Notes under the pieces: model-generated | Database searches by the model: none | Told to the model about the DNA's origin: nothing | Seen by the model: the letters and a program-made list of their open reading frames with translations, nothing else | Position numbers and translations under genes: made by a program | Shown here: positions 28,933-37,850 of the stretch, one piece after another | Numbering within the stretch: the first letter of the stretch is position 1 | Layout of the letters: every line of letters begins with the position of its first letter | From: Planctomycetota bacterium | GTDB lineage: Bacteria; Planctomycetota; UBA1135; GCA-002686595 | Assembly (NCBI GenBank): GCA_016779205.1 | Contig: JADHOC010000003.1 | Coordinates: forward strand, 124,001 to 188,000 | Reading direction: 5' to 3' | Length of the DNA: 64,000 nt

Positions 28933-29553
28933 ATGAAGCTCCTCCTCGCCTCCGGGAACCGCAAGAAGCTCATCGAGCTGCAGCGGATCACCGCGCCCCT
29001 GGGGGTGGAGGTGGTCCAGCCTGCGGACATCGGCGGGCTGCCCGAGTGCGTCGAGGACGGGGACACCTTCGCAGCCAACGCGGCGAAGAAGGCCCGTGAG
29101 GGCGCCCAGCACTCCGGCCTCTGGACCCTGGCCGATGACTCCGGGCTGGAGGTCGACGCCCTCGGCGGGGCCCCGGGCGTGTACTCGGCCCGGTACGCCG
29201 GGACCCACGGGGACGACGAGGCCAACAACGCCAAGCTGCTGCGGGAGCTTGTGGAGGTCCCGGACGGGGACCGCAAGGCCTCCTTCGTGTGCGCCCTGGC
29301 GCTCGCCCGGCCCGACACCGGCGAGATCGCACACGAGGCCATCGGTCGCACGCACGGGAGGATCCTCCGGGAGCCGCAGGGCGAGGGCGGATTCGGATAC
29401 GATCCGCTCTTCGAGTTCTCCGAGGAAGGGTTCCCGGTCACAGGGCTGGTGTTCGCGACCCTCTCGGGCGATGAGAAGGCCTCGGTGAGTCACCGGGGCC
29501 GAGCGCTCCGGGAGCTCGAACCCGCGCTCTCCCGACTCCTCAAGGACAGCTGA
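28933..29553 (+). CDS. rdgB: XTP/dITP diphosphatase (RdgB/HAM1 family)
   Basis: This enzyme hydrolyses deaminated purine nucleotides (dITP, XTP) to keep them out of DNA and RNA. The 206-residue protein has the family start LLLASGNRKKLIEL, EDGDTFAANAAKKAREGA, LADDSGLEVDALGGAPGVYSARYAG and, near the end, GEGGFGYDPLFEF and SHRGRALREL. It is coupled to rph by a 1-base gap and is followed 25 bases later by lepA, so the three probably form one transcript. Confidence 0.96.
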   Translation: MKLLLASGNRKKLIELQRITAPLGVEVVQPADIGGLPECVEDGDTFAANAAKKAREGAQHSGLWTLADDSGLEVDALGGAPGVYSARYAGTHGDDEANNAKLLRELVEVPDGDRKASFVCALALARPDTGEIAHEAIGRTHGRILREPQGEGGFGYDPLFEFSEEGFPVTGLVFATLSGDEKASVSHRGRALRELEPALSRLLKDS

Positions 29554-29578
29554 ACAAGGCGCGCTGCGTCTCAGACGA

Positions 29579-31372
29579 GTGGACCCCAAGTACATCCGCA
29601 ACTTCTCGATCATCGCGCACATCGACCACGGGAAATCCACCCTGGCCGATCGAATCCTCGAACTGACGGGGACCGTGCAGAAGCGCGACATGAAGGCCCA
29701 GCTCCTGGACGACATGGAGCTGGAGCGCGAGCGCGGCATCACCATCAAGGCGCGCGCCGTGACGGCTGTCCACGAGAAGGACGGGCACAAGTACGTGCTC
29801 AATCTGATCGACACCCCCGGCCACGTGGACTTCAACTACGAGGTCGAGAAGTCCATGCAGGCGTGTGAGGGCGCGATCCTCCTGGTGGACGCCAGCCAGG
29901 GCGTCGAGGCCCAGACCGTGGCGAACGCCTACCTCGCCATCGAGGCCGATCTGGAGATCATCACGGTCCTCAACAAGGTCGACCTGGGACACGCCCGCCC
30001 CGACGAGATCGCCGAGGAGATCGAGAACAGCCTCGCGATCGAGGCCACCGACGCCTGCCGGATCTCTGCGAAGACCGGGGTCGGCGTGGACGACGTCCTC
30101 GACCGGATCGTCGAGAGCTTCCCCGCCCCCCAGGGGGATCCGGACGCCCCCCTGCGCGCCCTGATCTTCGACGCTGTGTACGACGAGTACCGCGGCGTCA
30201 TCGTCTACCTGCGGATCATGGACGGGACCCTCAACAAGAGGGACAGGGTCCTCATGAAGGGCACCGACAAGAAGTTCGAGGCCGTCGACATCGGGATCTT
30301 CAGCCCGAAGATGGAGTCTCGCGGCTCGCTGTCCGTGGGCGAGGTGGGGTACTTCGTGTCCAACATCAAGGCACTCGGCGACGTGCGGATCGGGGACACG
30401 ATGACCCTCGACAAGACGCCCGATGTGGAGATGCTCCCCGGGTACCGCGAGCCCCGGCACATGGTGTTCGCGGACTTCTACCCGACGAACCCCAAGGACT
30501 ACGAGACCATGCGAGAGGCGCTCGACACGCTCTCGCTCTCCGACAGCTCCTTCTCCTACGAGGCGGTCACCTCGGAGGCCCTGGGCTTCGGCTACCGGTG
30601 CGGCTTCCTGGGCCTGCTGCACATGGAGATCATCCAGCAGCGCCTCGAGCGGGAGCACGACCTGGACATGATCCAGACGGCCCCGTCGGTGACCTACAAG
30701 GTCCAGCTCAAGGACGGGACCGAGGAGATCATCCACTCCCCCGGCGCGCTCCCGAGCCCTGACCGCTTCGACGAGGTGCTCGAGCCCATCGTGCGCGTGT
30801 CGATGATCGTGCCCGCCGAGTTCATCGGCGTGACGATGACGATCTCCAACGACCACCGGGGCATCTTCGTCCGCCAGGAGCACCTCTCCCCCACCCGCGT
30901 CCAGCTCGTCTACGACGTGCCGCTCGCGGAGATCATGTACGACTTCTACGACAAGCTGAAGTCGGCTACCCGGGGCTTCGGGACGCTCAACTACGACCTC
31001 AAGGGGTACGAGCCTGCGGACCTCGTCAAGCTGTCGATCCTCGTCAACGGGGACGAGGTCGACGCCCTCTGCGCCATCGTCCACCGCTCCTTCGCCGACC
31101 CCCGCGGGCGCGCGATCCTCAAGAAGCTGCGCAAGGAGATCCCCCGGCACATGTTCGAGGTGCGCCTCCAGGCGGCCATCGGGTCCCGCATCATCGCCCG
31201 CGAGAGCATCGCGGCGCTGCGCAAGGACGTCACCGCCAAGTGCTACGGCGGCGACATCACCCGGAAGCGCAAGCTGCTCGAGAAGCAGAAGGCCGGCAAG
31301 CGGCGGATGCGGCAGGTGGGCAGCGTGGACATCCCCCAGAAGGCGTTCCTCAGCGTCCTGGGCTCGGAGTGA
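29579..31372 (+). CDS. lepA: Elongation factor 4 (LepA)
   Basis: This is a ribosome-associated translational GTPase. The 597-residue length is standard. G1 is AHIDHGKST, followed by DTPGHVDF (G3) and NKVDL (G4); the LepA-specific C-terminus is present (KCYGGDITRKRKLLEKQ ... GKRRMRQVGSVDIPQKAF), which separates it from TypA/BipA and EF-G. The start is GTG, and the conserved N-terminus (MDPKYIRNFSIIAHIDHG) begins right there. It is last in the rph-rdgB-lepA unit. Confidence 0.98.
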   Translation: MDPKYIRNFSIIAHIDHGKSTLADRILELTGTVQKRDMKAQLLDDMELERERGITIKARAVTAVHEKDGHKYVLNLIDTPGHVDFNYEVEKSMQACEGAILLVDASQGVEAQTVANAYLAIEADLEIITVLNKVDLGHARPDEIAEEIENSLAIEATDACRISAKTGVGVDDVLDRIVESFPAPQGDPDAPLRALIFDAVYDEYRGVIVYLRIMDGTLNKRDRVLMKGTDKKFEAVDIGIFSPKMESRGSLSVGEVGYFVSNIKALGDVRIGDTMTLDKTPDVEMLPGYREPRHMVFADFYPTNPKDYETMREALDTLSLSDSSFSYEAVTSEALGFGYRCGFLGLLHMEIIQQRLEREHDLDMIQTAPSVTYKVQLKDGTEEIIHSPGALPSPDRFDEVLEPIVRVSMIVPAEFIGVTMTISNDHRGIFVRQEHLSPTRVQLVYDVPLAEIMYDFYDKLKSATRGFGTLNYDLKGYEPADLVKLSILVNGDEVDALCAIVHRSFADPRGRAILKKLRKEIPRHMFEVRLQAAIGSRIIARESIAALRKDVTAKCYGGDITRKRKLLEKQKAGKRRMRQVGSVDIPQKAFLSVLGSE

Positions 31373-31373
31373 T

Positions 31374-31389
31374 CGCCGGGCGCCCGGCG
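31374..31389. repeat. 16-bp GC palindrome between convergent lepA and M64 peptidase genes
   Basis: A perfect 16-base palindrome one base after the lepA stop. It could form a hairpin acting as a bidirectional terminator, but the stem is only 6-7 bp with no U-tract, so the role is uncertain. Confidence 0.3.
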
Positions 31390-31426
31390 GCGGCGCGGCC
31401 CTGGGGCCGTGTGGCCATGCCTGCGC

Positions 31427-32836
31427 TCACTCGGCCGGGACCCGCACCCACCAGCCGACCTCGCTCTGGAGGAGGCCGCGGTCGTCCTTCAGCACCCAGG
31501 GGTGACGGTCCCCCCGCAGCTTGGCCGGGTCGGTGACGCGGCAGACCACCCGATAGCGGCCGGGCTCGAAGGCGCTGCGCTTGAAGCGGAACTCGTGCTC
31601 GCCGTCCCGCTTGCCCTTGCTCCGCTGGTCCGGCTTGGCCTCGATGGGCGGGAGCTCGACGGGGTTCCGCGTCGACCGCCGGCCTCGCTTCGCGGGGGCC
31701 GCGAACGAGCTATCGCTGACCGTGGACCGGGGCGCGTCGGCCTCGGGGAAGACCCACCATTCCACCTGGAGCATGTGGCTCGCCGGCTGCATGGCGGTCA
31801 CCTCGAGGACCAGCTCCTTGCCCTCCACCACGTGCTCCTCGTCCGACCGGCTCCGGTGAGGCGCCGGCGCCACCCTGTCGATGGGGTCCACCATCGAGTA
31901 GATCAGCTTCACGAGCTGCTCGCGGCAGACCGGGCAATAGAACTCGCCCGCGCCCATGATGCAGCCGTTGGCGGTGGGCCGCCACGCGCCGCGCGCGCGA
32001 CCGTCGGCGCCCTGGTACATGTCCACGCCGGGCACCTTGGCGTCGATGAAGTGCTTCCACGGAGCCCTGTCGGGGTCCGGATTGTCGGTCACGTTGACGT
32101 TGGCCTTGGTGGGCCCGCGCTTGTGGGTCTCGCTGCTGTACTCGTCCGAAAGGCGCCCGAACGAGTGGCCGAACTCATGCAGCGTGGTCTTCATGTTGCG
32201 GCCGCCGATGGTGGCGATCCCGCCGCCCCCCGAGCCGAGGACCCCGAGCTTGGCGAAGACGATCGCCTGCCCGTCGTGGGCCGGCAGCTCGTCCAGCATC
32301 CGGCGCACCTCGCCCCCGTTCACGCCCACGTGCCCGGCGTAGGTCCCCAGGATGTGGCCCCCCAGGGCGGTGTCGTACTCGCGCCCGAAGCCGTCCACGC
32401 CGTTGTCGGCGCTGACCAGGTCCGCTCGGATGAAGTTGAAGTAGCTGTAGTACTCGCCGAGGGTCCGGTTCCTGCGGAAGTAGTCCGGCAGGTCATCTGC
32501 GAGCTTGGCGAAGGCCTTCATCTCCTTGAGCTGATAGCCCTCCCCCATGAGCACGATGTCCACGCGGTTGGACGAATCGCCGTGCCGGACGATGTCGGCG
32601 GCCCCGAGGAAGGCGCTGGGCTTGGACCGGCGCTCGCCGATCCGGCCCTCCGGGGTCCCGGCGAAGTCCTCGGCGAGCTTCTTGTAGAGGCGCTGCGCCT
32701 CGCGGTACTTCCCGCTCTCGGCCCGCGACTCGGCCTTCTCCAGGAGGGCCGCGGCGTCCCCATCGACCAGGGCCGGCCGGGGCGCGGAGGGAGGGAGGAG
32801 CCAGAGCAACAACGGCAGCGCGAGCAGGGCCTTCAT
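31427..32836 (-). CDS. Secreted M64-family metallopeptidase (IgA-peptidase M64-like)
   Basis: The 469-residue protein has a signal peptide (MKALLALPLLLWLLPPSAP), a short TPR-like stretch (residues 28-60), and an M64 catalytic domain: VDIVLMGEGYQ near residue 92, the zinc site HEFGHSFGRLSDEY with His220, Glu221 and His224, and a downstream CPVCREQL. M64 proteins are zinc peptidases first known from cleavage of IgA; in environmental bacteria the substrate is unknown. The C-terminal 100 residues form a beta-rich region. TATCCT ends 6 bases before the ATG, indicating a leaderless message. Confidence 0.88.
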   Translation of the reverse strand: MKALLALPLLLWLLPPSAPRPALVDGDAAALLEKAESRAESGKYREAQRLYKKLAEDFAGTPEGRIGERRSKPSAFLGAADIVRHGDSSNRVDIVLMGEGYQLKEMKAFAKLADDLPDYFRRNRTLGEYYSYFNFIRADLVSADNGVDGFGREYDTALGGHILGTYAGHVGVNGGEVRRMLDELPAHDGQAIVFAKLGVLGSGGGGIATIGGRNMKTTLHEFGHSFGRLSDEYSSETHKRGPTKANVNVTDNPDPDRAPWKHFIDAKVPGVDMYQGADGRARGAWRPTANGCIMGAGEFYCPVCREQLVKLIYSMVDPIDRVAPAPHRSRSDEEHVVEGKELVLEVTAMQPASHMLQVEWWVFPEADAPRSTVSDSSFAAPAKRGRRSTRNPVELPPIEAKPDQRSKGKRDGEHEFRFKRSAFEPGRYRVVCRVTDPAKLRGDRHPWVLKDDRGLLQSEVGWWVRVPAE

Positions 32837-32842
32837 GCCCCG

Positions 32843-32848
32843 AGGATA
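32843..32848 (-). promoter_or_regulatory. -10-like hexamer TATCCT for the M64 peptidase
   Basis: On the minus strand TATCCT is followed by six bases and the ATG at 32836. The same hexamer precedes the tRNA-Val gene, etfB and the ABC exporter. Confidence 0.45.
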
Positions 32849-32912
32849 GGGGCTTTGGCTCCCCCTCGCTCCGCAGCCGGCCGCGAAGCCCGCCCCATGG
32901 CGCCCGGGGCCG

Positions 32913-33233
32913 TCAGTCCACCACGTAGGCCGCGGCGACCTCCCGATCCACCTGCTCCATGAGCGCCGCGGTCTGCGGAGCGAGGGGCCTGGCGGGGTCG
33001 AAGGGCAGGTCGACGCTCCAGGGCGTCACCCCGTATCCATCACCGCGCACTCGGACGATGAGCCCGACCTCGTCTCCGTACACATCGACGGGGAAGCCCC
33101 GCCCGAACCGCTCCCGGAGCCGGCGCTTGATCTCCGTCGCCACCAGGTCGCAGGCGTCATACCAGCTGGTGGAGCCCGCCCGCGGCGGCGTGGCCGTCCT
33201 GAGGAGCTCCTCGGCTTCGTGGAATTCGAACAT
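32913..33233 (-). CDS. Small protein of unknown function (106 residues)
   Basis: A charged cytoplasmic-looking protein with no signal or membrane helix. It has WYDACDLVATEIKRRLRERFGRG followed by DVYGDEVGLIVRVRGDGYG, suggesting an alpha-beta fold, but I recognise no family. Codon use fits the neighbouring genes. It lies between the M64 peptidase and divergent lepB. GGATGGGG precedes the ATG and may serve as a Shine-Dalgarno. Confidence 0.65.
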   Translation of the reverse strand: MFEFHEAEELLRTATPPRAGSTSWYDACDLVATEIKRRLRERFGRGFPVDVYGDEVGLIVRVRGDGYGVTPWSVDLPFDPARPLAPQTAALMEQVDREVAAAYVVD

Positions 33234-33375
33234 GGCCCCATCCTGCCGAAGCGGCTCACCTCGATTCCAGCGGGGCCGACGGAACGCGGGGCGGCCGCGG
33301 CCTGGACCCCGCCGGCGGCCCGTGGAGCGCCCACCGGGATCCGCCAGTTGGCGGGCACCCGGGCGCTCCCTCGGC

Positions 33376-33381
33376 TATTCT
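33376..33381 (+). promoter_or_regulatory. -10-like hexamer TATTCT for lepB
   Basis: TATTCT ends 7 bases before the GTG start at 33389, which puts the predicted transcription start on or next to the start codon. Confidence 0.45.
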
Positions 33382-33388
33382 CTCCCGC

Positions 33389-34921
33389 GTGTCTGACCCC
33401 GAGCCGAACCAAGACAAGCCCTTCGTCTCCTCTGCACCCACGACGGGGGCGATGTCGAAGGTGGCCGCGTCCGAGCCTGCGAGCAAGCAGAAGAGCCACC
33501 CCTGGCGAGACAACATCGAGGCGGTGGCCGTCGCGATCGCCACGATCGTCCTCTTCAAGTACTTCGTGGTCGAGGCCTACAAGATCCCCACGGGGTCGAT
33601 GCAGCCGACCCTGATGGGCAACGCCGAGACGGGGATCTTCGACCGCGTCATCGTCGACAAGTTCTCCTATCACTTCAGGGACCCCGAGCGCTTCGAGATC
33701 GCCGTCTTCAACTACCCGCTGGACAGCTCGAAGAACTTCATCAAGCGCATCATCGGGATGCCCGGTGAGGAGCTCGAGATCCGCGGCGGGGACCCCTGGA
33801 TCCGTCCGGAGGGTCAGGAGGACTTCACGATCCTCCGCCGCCCCCGCTCGATCCAGGATGCCCAGCTCCGGCGCCTCGACACCGAGGGTGAGTGGAAGAT
33901 GTCCATGGGGACCGCGGGCCGCTGGAGGATCAAGCCCAGCTCGTCGGGCGACGAGTTCTCGGCGACGGGCCGCGGCGAGGCCACGTTCCCAAGGACCTAC
34001 GAGTCCATCCGCGACAACTACGTCGACGGCTACCCCGAGGGGATCAAGGACAAGATCATCACGCTCAAGAAGGGGTCCAACTTCAACGACGTCTCGGACC
34101 TCCGCGCGCGCTGTGAGGTCCGGGCGGACGCTGGCTGCCGTGAGGTCGCGATCGAGCTGCACGAGGGCCGGCGCCGCTTCAAGTTCATCCTGCCCGGCCC
34201 CGCCGCGCCGGCGAGCGAACGCGCGCGGATCATCGCGACCGGGCTCGACTCGGACGACCTGGAGGTCGTGGCGACCGAGATGCCGGACGGCGAACCCGCC
34301 CGCCTCACCACCGGGGACCGCTACGAGGTCGAGGTGGAGAACCTCAACGACCGGCTGGCACTGCGGATCGACGGGGACGAGGTCGCCGCCGCGGAGATCC
34401 CCCCCGCGCCGGATCGGGCGCGCTCCAAGGTGACCCTCCGGATCGAGGCGCCCCAGGGGTCGACCACCACGGTCGACGACATGAAGGTCTGGCGCGACAT
34501 CTACTACACCTTCGACCCCACCCGCCAGAAGGTGAGTCGCTGGAACATCCCCCCGGGCAACTACGTGGTGCTGGGGGACAACAGCCAGGACTCCTCCGAC
34601 GGCCGGGACTGGACGCTCGTTCAGTTCCAGATCGAGGAGGGCGAGCGGGCCGGAGAGACCGTGAGCGGCAACCTCCGGGAGAGCAGCTCGCCGCGGCCGG
34701 ACGCCAACCCGCTGTACCTCCCCAGCAAGCGCAAGTGGGAGCAGCTGGTGCTCCGCGACACCCTCGGGGAGCGGCACGTCTTCGAGCGAGGTGAGGCGAC
34801 GCGCCTGTCCGACGAGGTGGCGCCGCTCGTCTCCCGGGACCTGATCCGCGGCCGAGCCGTGGCGGTCGTCTGGCCCCTGGCGCCGCAGCACGACGTCTAT
34901 CGCTGGAAGTGGGTCCGCTGA
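33389..34921 (+). CDS. lepB: Signal peptidase I with a large inserted lectin-like domain
   Basis: This enzyme cleaves signal peptides of exported proteins at the outer face of the inner membrane. At 510 residues it is about twice the usual length. One N-terminal membrane helix (about 45-63) is followed by the catalytic Ser70 in IPTGSMQPTL and Lys119 in NFIKRIIGMPGE; the last box, GDNSQDSSDGR, lies near residues 394-404. Between them, about residues 225-372 form a beta-rich insert (SDLRARCEVRADAGC ... RYEVEVENLNDRLALRIDGDEV ... TTTVDDMKVWRDI) that resembles concanavalin/laminin-G-type domains. A short second insert (RESSSPRPDAN to VSRDLIRG) follows the GDN box. The start is GTG with a TATTCT hexamer 7 bases upstream. 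Confidence 0.92.
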   Translation: MSDPEPNQDKPFVSSAPTTGAMSKVAASEPASKQKSHPWRDNIEAVAVAIATIVLFKYFVVEAYKIPTGSMQPTLMGNAETGIFDRVIVDKFSYHFRDPERFEIAVFNYPLDSSKNFIKRIIGMPGEELEIRGGDPWIRPEGQEDFTILRRPRSIQDAQLRRLDTEGEWKMSMGTAGRWRIKPSSSGDEFSATGRGEATFPRTYESIRDNYVDGYPEGIKDKIITLKKGSNFNDVSDLRARCEVRADAGCREVAIELHEGRRRFKFILPGPAAPASERARIIATGLDSDDLEVVATEMPDGEPARLTTGDRYEVEVENLNDRLALRIDGDEVAAAEIPPAPDRARSKVTLRIEAPQGSTTTVDDMKVWRDIYYTFDPTRQKVSRWNIPPGNYVVLGDNSQDSSDGRDWTLVQFQIEEGERAGETVSGNLRESSSPRPDANPLYLPSKRKWEQLVLRDTLGERHVFERGEATRLSDEVAPLVSRDLIRGRAVAVVWPLAPQHDVYRWKWVR

Positions 34922-34994
34922 GGCGGCATCCTTCCACGCCCAACCTGGCGGATCCTGCGCCGCCTGAGCTCTCAGGCGACCCGCCCGAATACCC

Positions 34995-35780
34995 ATGTCC
35001 AACGCTGACCAGCCCCCCCTCCATGTCGAGGGTCTGATCAAGGCCTACCGCGGCCGCAGGGTCGTGGACGGAGTGGGCTTCCACGTGGAGCCCGGCGAGA
35101 TCGTCGGGCTGCTCGGCCCCAACGGCGCCGGGAAGACCACGAGCTTCAGGATGACCGTCGGGGTCGTCGAGCCCGACGCTGGCTCGGTCCAGCTGGGCGG
35201 GAAGGACTGCACCCGACTCCCCATGTTCCGCCGGGCCCGGCTCGGCATGGGCTACCTCCCCCAGGAGTCGAGCGTCTTCCGCCAGATGACCCTGGAGGAC
35301 AACGTCCTGGCCGTGCTGGAGGCCCTCCCCATCAGCCGCAAGGAGCGCCGCTCCGAGGCCGCCCGGCTCCTCTCGGAGCTCGAGCTCAGCCACCTCGCCA
35401 AGAGCGGCGCGGACACCCTCTCGGGCGGTGAGCGCCGGCGCCTCGAGCTCGCGCGGTCCCTGGCGACCCGCCCCTCGATCCTGCTCCTCGATGAGCCCTT
35501 CGCGGGCGTGGACCCCATCAACGTCGAGGAGATCCAGGTCCTGATTCACCGTCTCCGGGACCAGGGGATCGGAATCCTGATCACCGATCACAGCGTCCGG
35601 GAGACCCTCCAGAGCACCGACCGGGCGTACATCATCCACCAGGGCCAGATCCTGCGGGAGGGCACCGCCACGGAGCTCATCAACGACCGGCGGGTGCGCG
35701 AGGTCTACCTGGGCAAGAACTTCGAGACCACCGCCCCGAAGGGGGTCTCGGCCCAGGAAGAGCGGGAACTCATCGACTAG
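34995..35780 (+). CDS. lptB: LPS export ABC transporter ATP-binding protein
   Basis: This cytoplasmic ATPase powers lipopolysaccharide transport from the inner to the outer membrane. The 261-residue protein has Walker A GPNGAGKTT, the LptB-typical GMGYLPQESSVFRQMTLEDN, the signature DTLSGGERRRLELAR, Walker B LLLDEPFAGVDPI and TDHSVRETL. Together they distinguish LptB from branched-chain amino-acid ABC ATPases. It supports a diderm envelope with LPS-like lipid, in line with the Omp85 gene at the window start. No other lpt gene is next to it. No Shine-Dalgarno is seen (GAATACCCATG). Confidence 0.93.
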   Translation: MSNADQPPLHVEGLIKAYRGRRVVDGVGFHVEPGEIVGLLGPNGAGKTTSFRMTVGVVEPDAGSVQLGGKDCTRLPMFRRARLGMGYLPQESSVFRQMTLEDNVLAVLEALPISRKERRSEAARLLSELELSHLAKSGADTLSGGERRRLELARSLATRPSILLLDEPFAGVDPINVEEIQVLIHRLRDQGIGILITDHSVRETLQSTDRAYIIHQGQILREGTATELINDRRVREVYLGKNFETTAPKGVSAQEERELID

Positions 35781-35830
35781 TCGCGGGCGGGAAGGGCGTT
35801 TCTGGGGTCCCAAGGGGTACGGGCGGCGGC

Positions 35831-35836
35831 TATCCT
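35831..35836 (+). promoter_or_regulatory. -10-like hexamer TATCCT for etfBA
   Basis: Lies 43 bases before the etfB ATG. The predicted leader ends in a pyrimidine-rich tract. Confidence 0.4.
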
Positions 35837-35879
35837 GCTTGCCGAAAAACCTGTTCAGAGCCCCCTCCCCCGCCCAGAC

Positions 35880-36635
35880 ATGAACATCGTCGCTTGCGTG
35901 AAGCGCGTACCCACGACCGAGGCCGTCGCCAAGCCGGCCGCCGACGGCAAGGGTCTCGACGCCTCCGAGTTCCAGTACATGATCTCGTTCTACGACAAGA
36001 TCGCCGTCGAACAGGCCGTCCAGACCAAGGAGGCCGCTGGCTCCGGTGAGGTCACGGTCCTCACGCTCGGCCCCTCCTCGGGGACCAAGGAGATCCGCGA
36101 GTGCCTCGCCAAGGGTGGCGACAAGGCCGTCGTCCTCACCGACGACGACTGGCAGAGCCGCGACGCGCGCTCCACGGCCAAGGCCCTGGTCGCGCAGCTC
36201 TCCTCCATGAACGCCGACGTCGTCTTCATGGGGCGCGTCGCCACCGACCGCGACAACGCGGCGGTGGGCCCGATGGTCGCAACCTACCTCGGCTGGCCCT
36301 GCGTGACGGACGTCATCGGGCTCGAGATCGCAGACGGCAAGGGCAGCGCGAAGGTCGAGACCGACGCTGGCATCGAGACCGTCGAGTTTCAGCTGCCCGC
36401 GGTGATCACCTGCCAGAAGGGCCTCAACGAGCCGCGCACCGCGGGGCTCAAGGGGATCATGGCCGCCAAGAAGAAGCCCCTCGAGGAGCTCGCCCCGGAG
36501 GTTGTGGAGAACCAGTCCGACGTGGTCGAGGTTGCGCTCCCGCCTGCCCGCAAGGAGGGTCGCATCGTCGGCGAAGGCGCGGCCGCCGTGCCCGCGCTGA
36601 TCGACGCCCTCCAGAACGAAGCCCAGGTCCTCTGA
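35880..36635 (+). CDS. etfB: Electron transfer flavoprotein beta subunit
   Basis: EtfB, with EtfA, carries electrons from acyl-CoA and other dehydrogenases to the quinone pool. The 251-residue protein has the family start MNIVACVKRVPTTEA, the MISFYDKIAVEQA region, VVFMGRVATDRDNAAVGPMVA (nucleotide-binding loop) and QLPAVITCQKGLNEPR. etfA follows after 33 bases in the same direction. A TATCCT hexamer lies 43 bases upstream. Confidence 0.96.
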   Translation: MNIVACVKRVPTTEAVAKPAADGKGLDASEFQYMISFYDKIAVEQAVQTKEAAGSGEVTVLTLGPSSGTKEIRECLAKGGDKAVVLTDDDWQSRDARSTAKALVAQLSSMNADVVFMGRVATDRDNAAVGPMVATYLGWPCVTDVIGLEIADGKGSAKVETDAGIETVEFQLPAVITCQKGLNEPRTAGLKGIMAAKKKPLEELAPEVVENQSDVVEVALPPARKEGRIVGEGAAAVPALIDALQNEAQVL

Positions 36636-36668
36636 GACGCTGACCCGAAGATCCAAGGAGCAACAGCC

Positions 36669-37619
<951 letters not shown>

Positions 37620-37642
37620 ACCGGGCCAGACCGTGATTGCGG

Positions 37643-37674
37643 GGAGCGGGCTGATCTGGCGATCAGCCCGCTCC
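37643..37674 (+). terminator. Hairpin terminator after etfA
   Basis: A perfect 14-bp stem with a 4-base loop begins 23 bases after the etfA stop and is followed by TCTCGTTTC, a weak T-containing tail. Confidence 0.65.
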
Positions 37675-37850
37675 TCTCGTTTCGGGGCCTGGGTCTGCAA
37701 CGATCCCATGCCGATGGTCGATCGACGCCGCAGCTTGCGAGAATTTGCAGAGCCGCTGTGATCCAGTGTGACCCCGCTGCGCGAAGTGCCTATTGGTGAT
37801 GACGCGGCCAAACCGCGGTCTCCTCGCTCGCTCACCAACTTCCCACCGGC

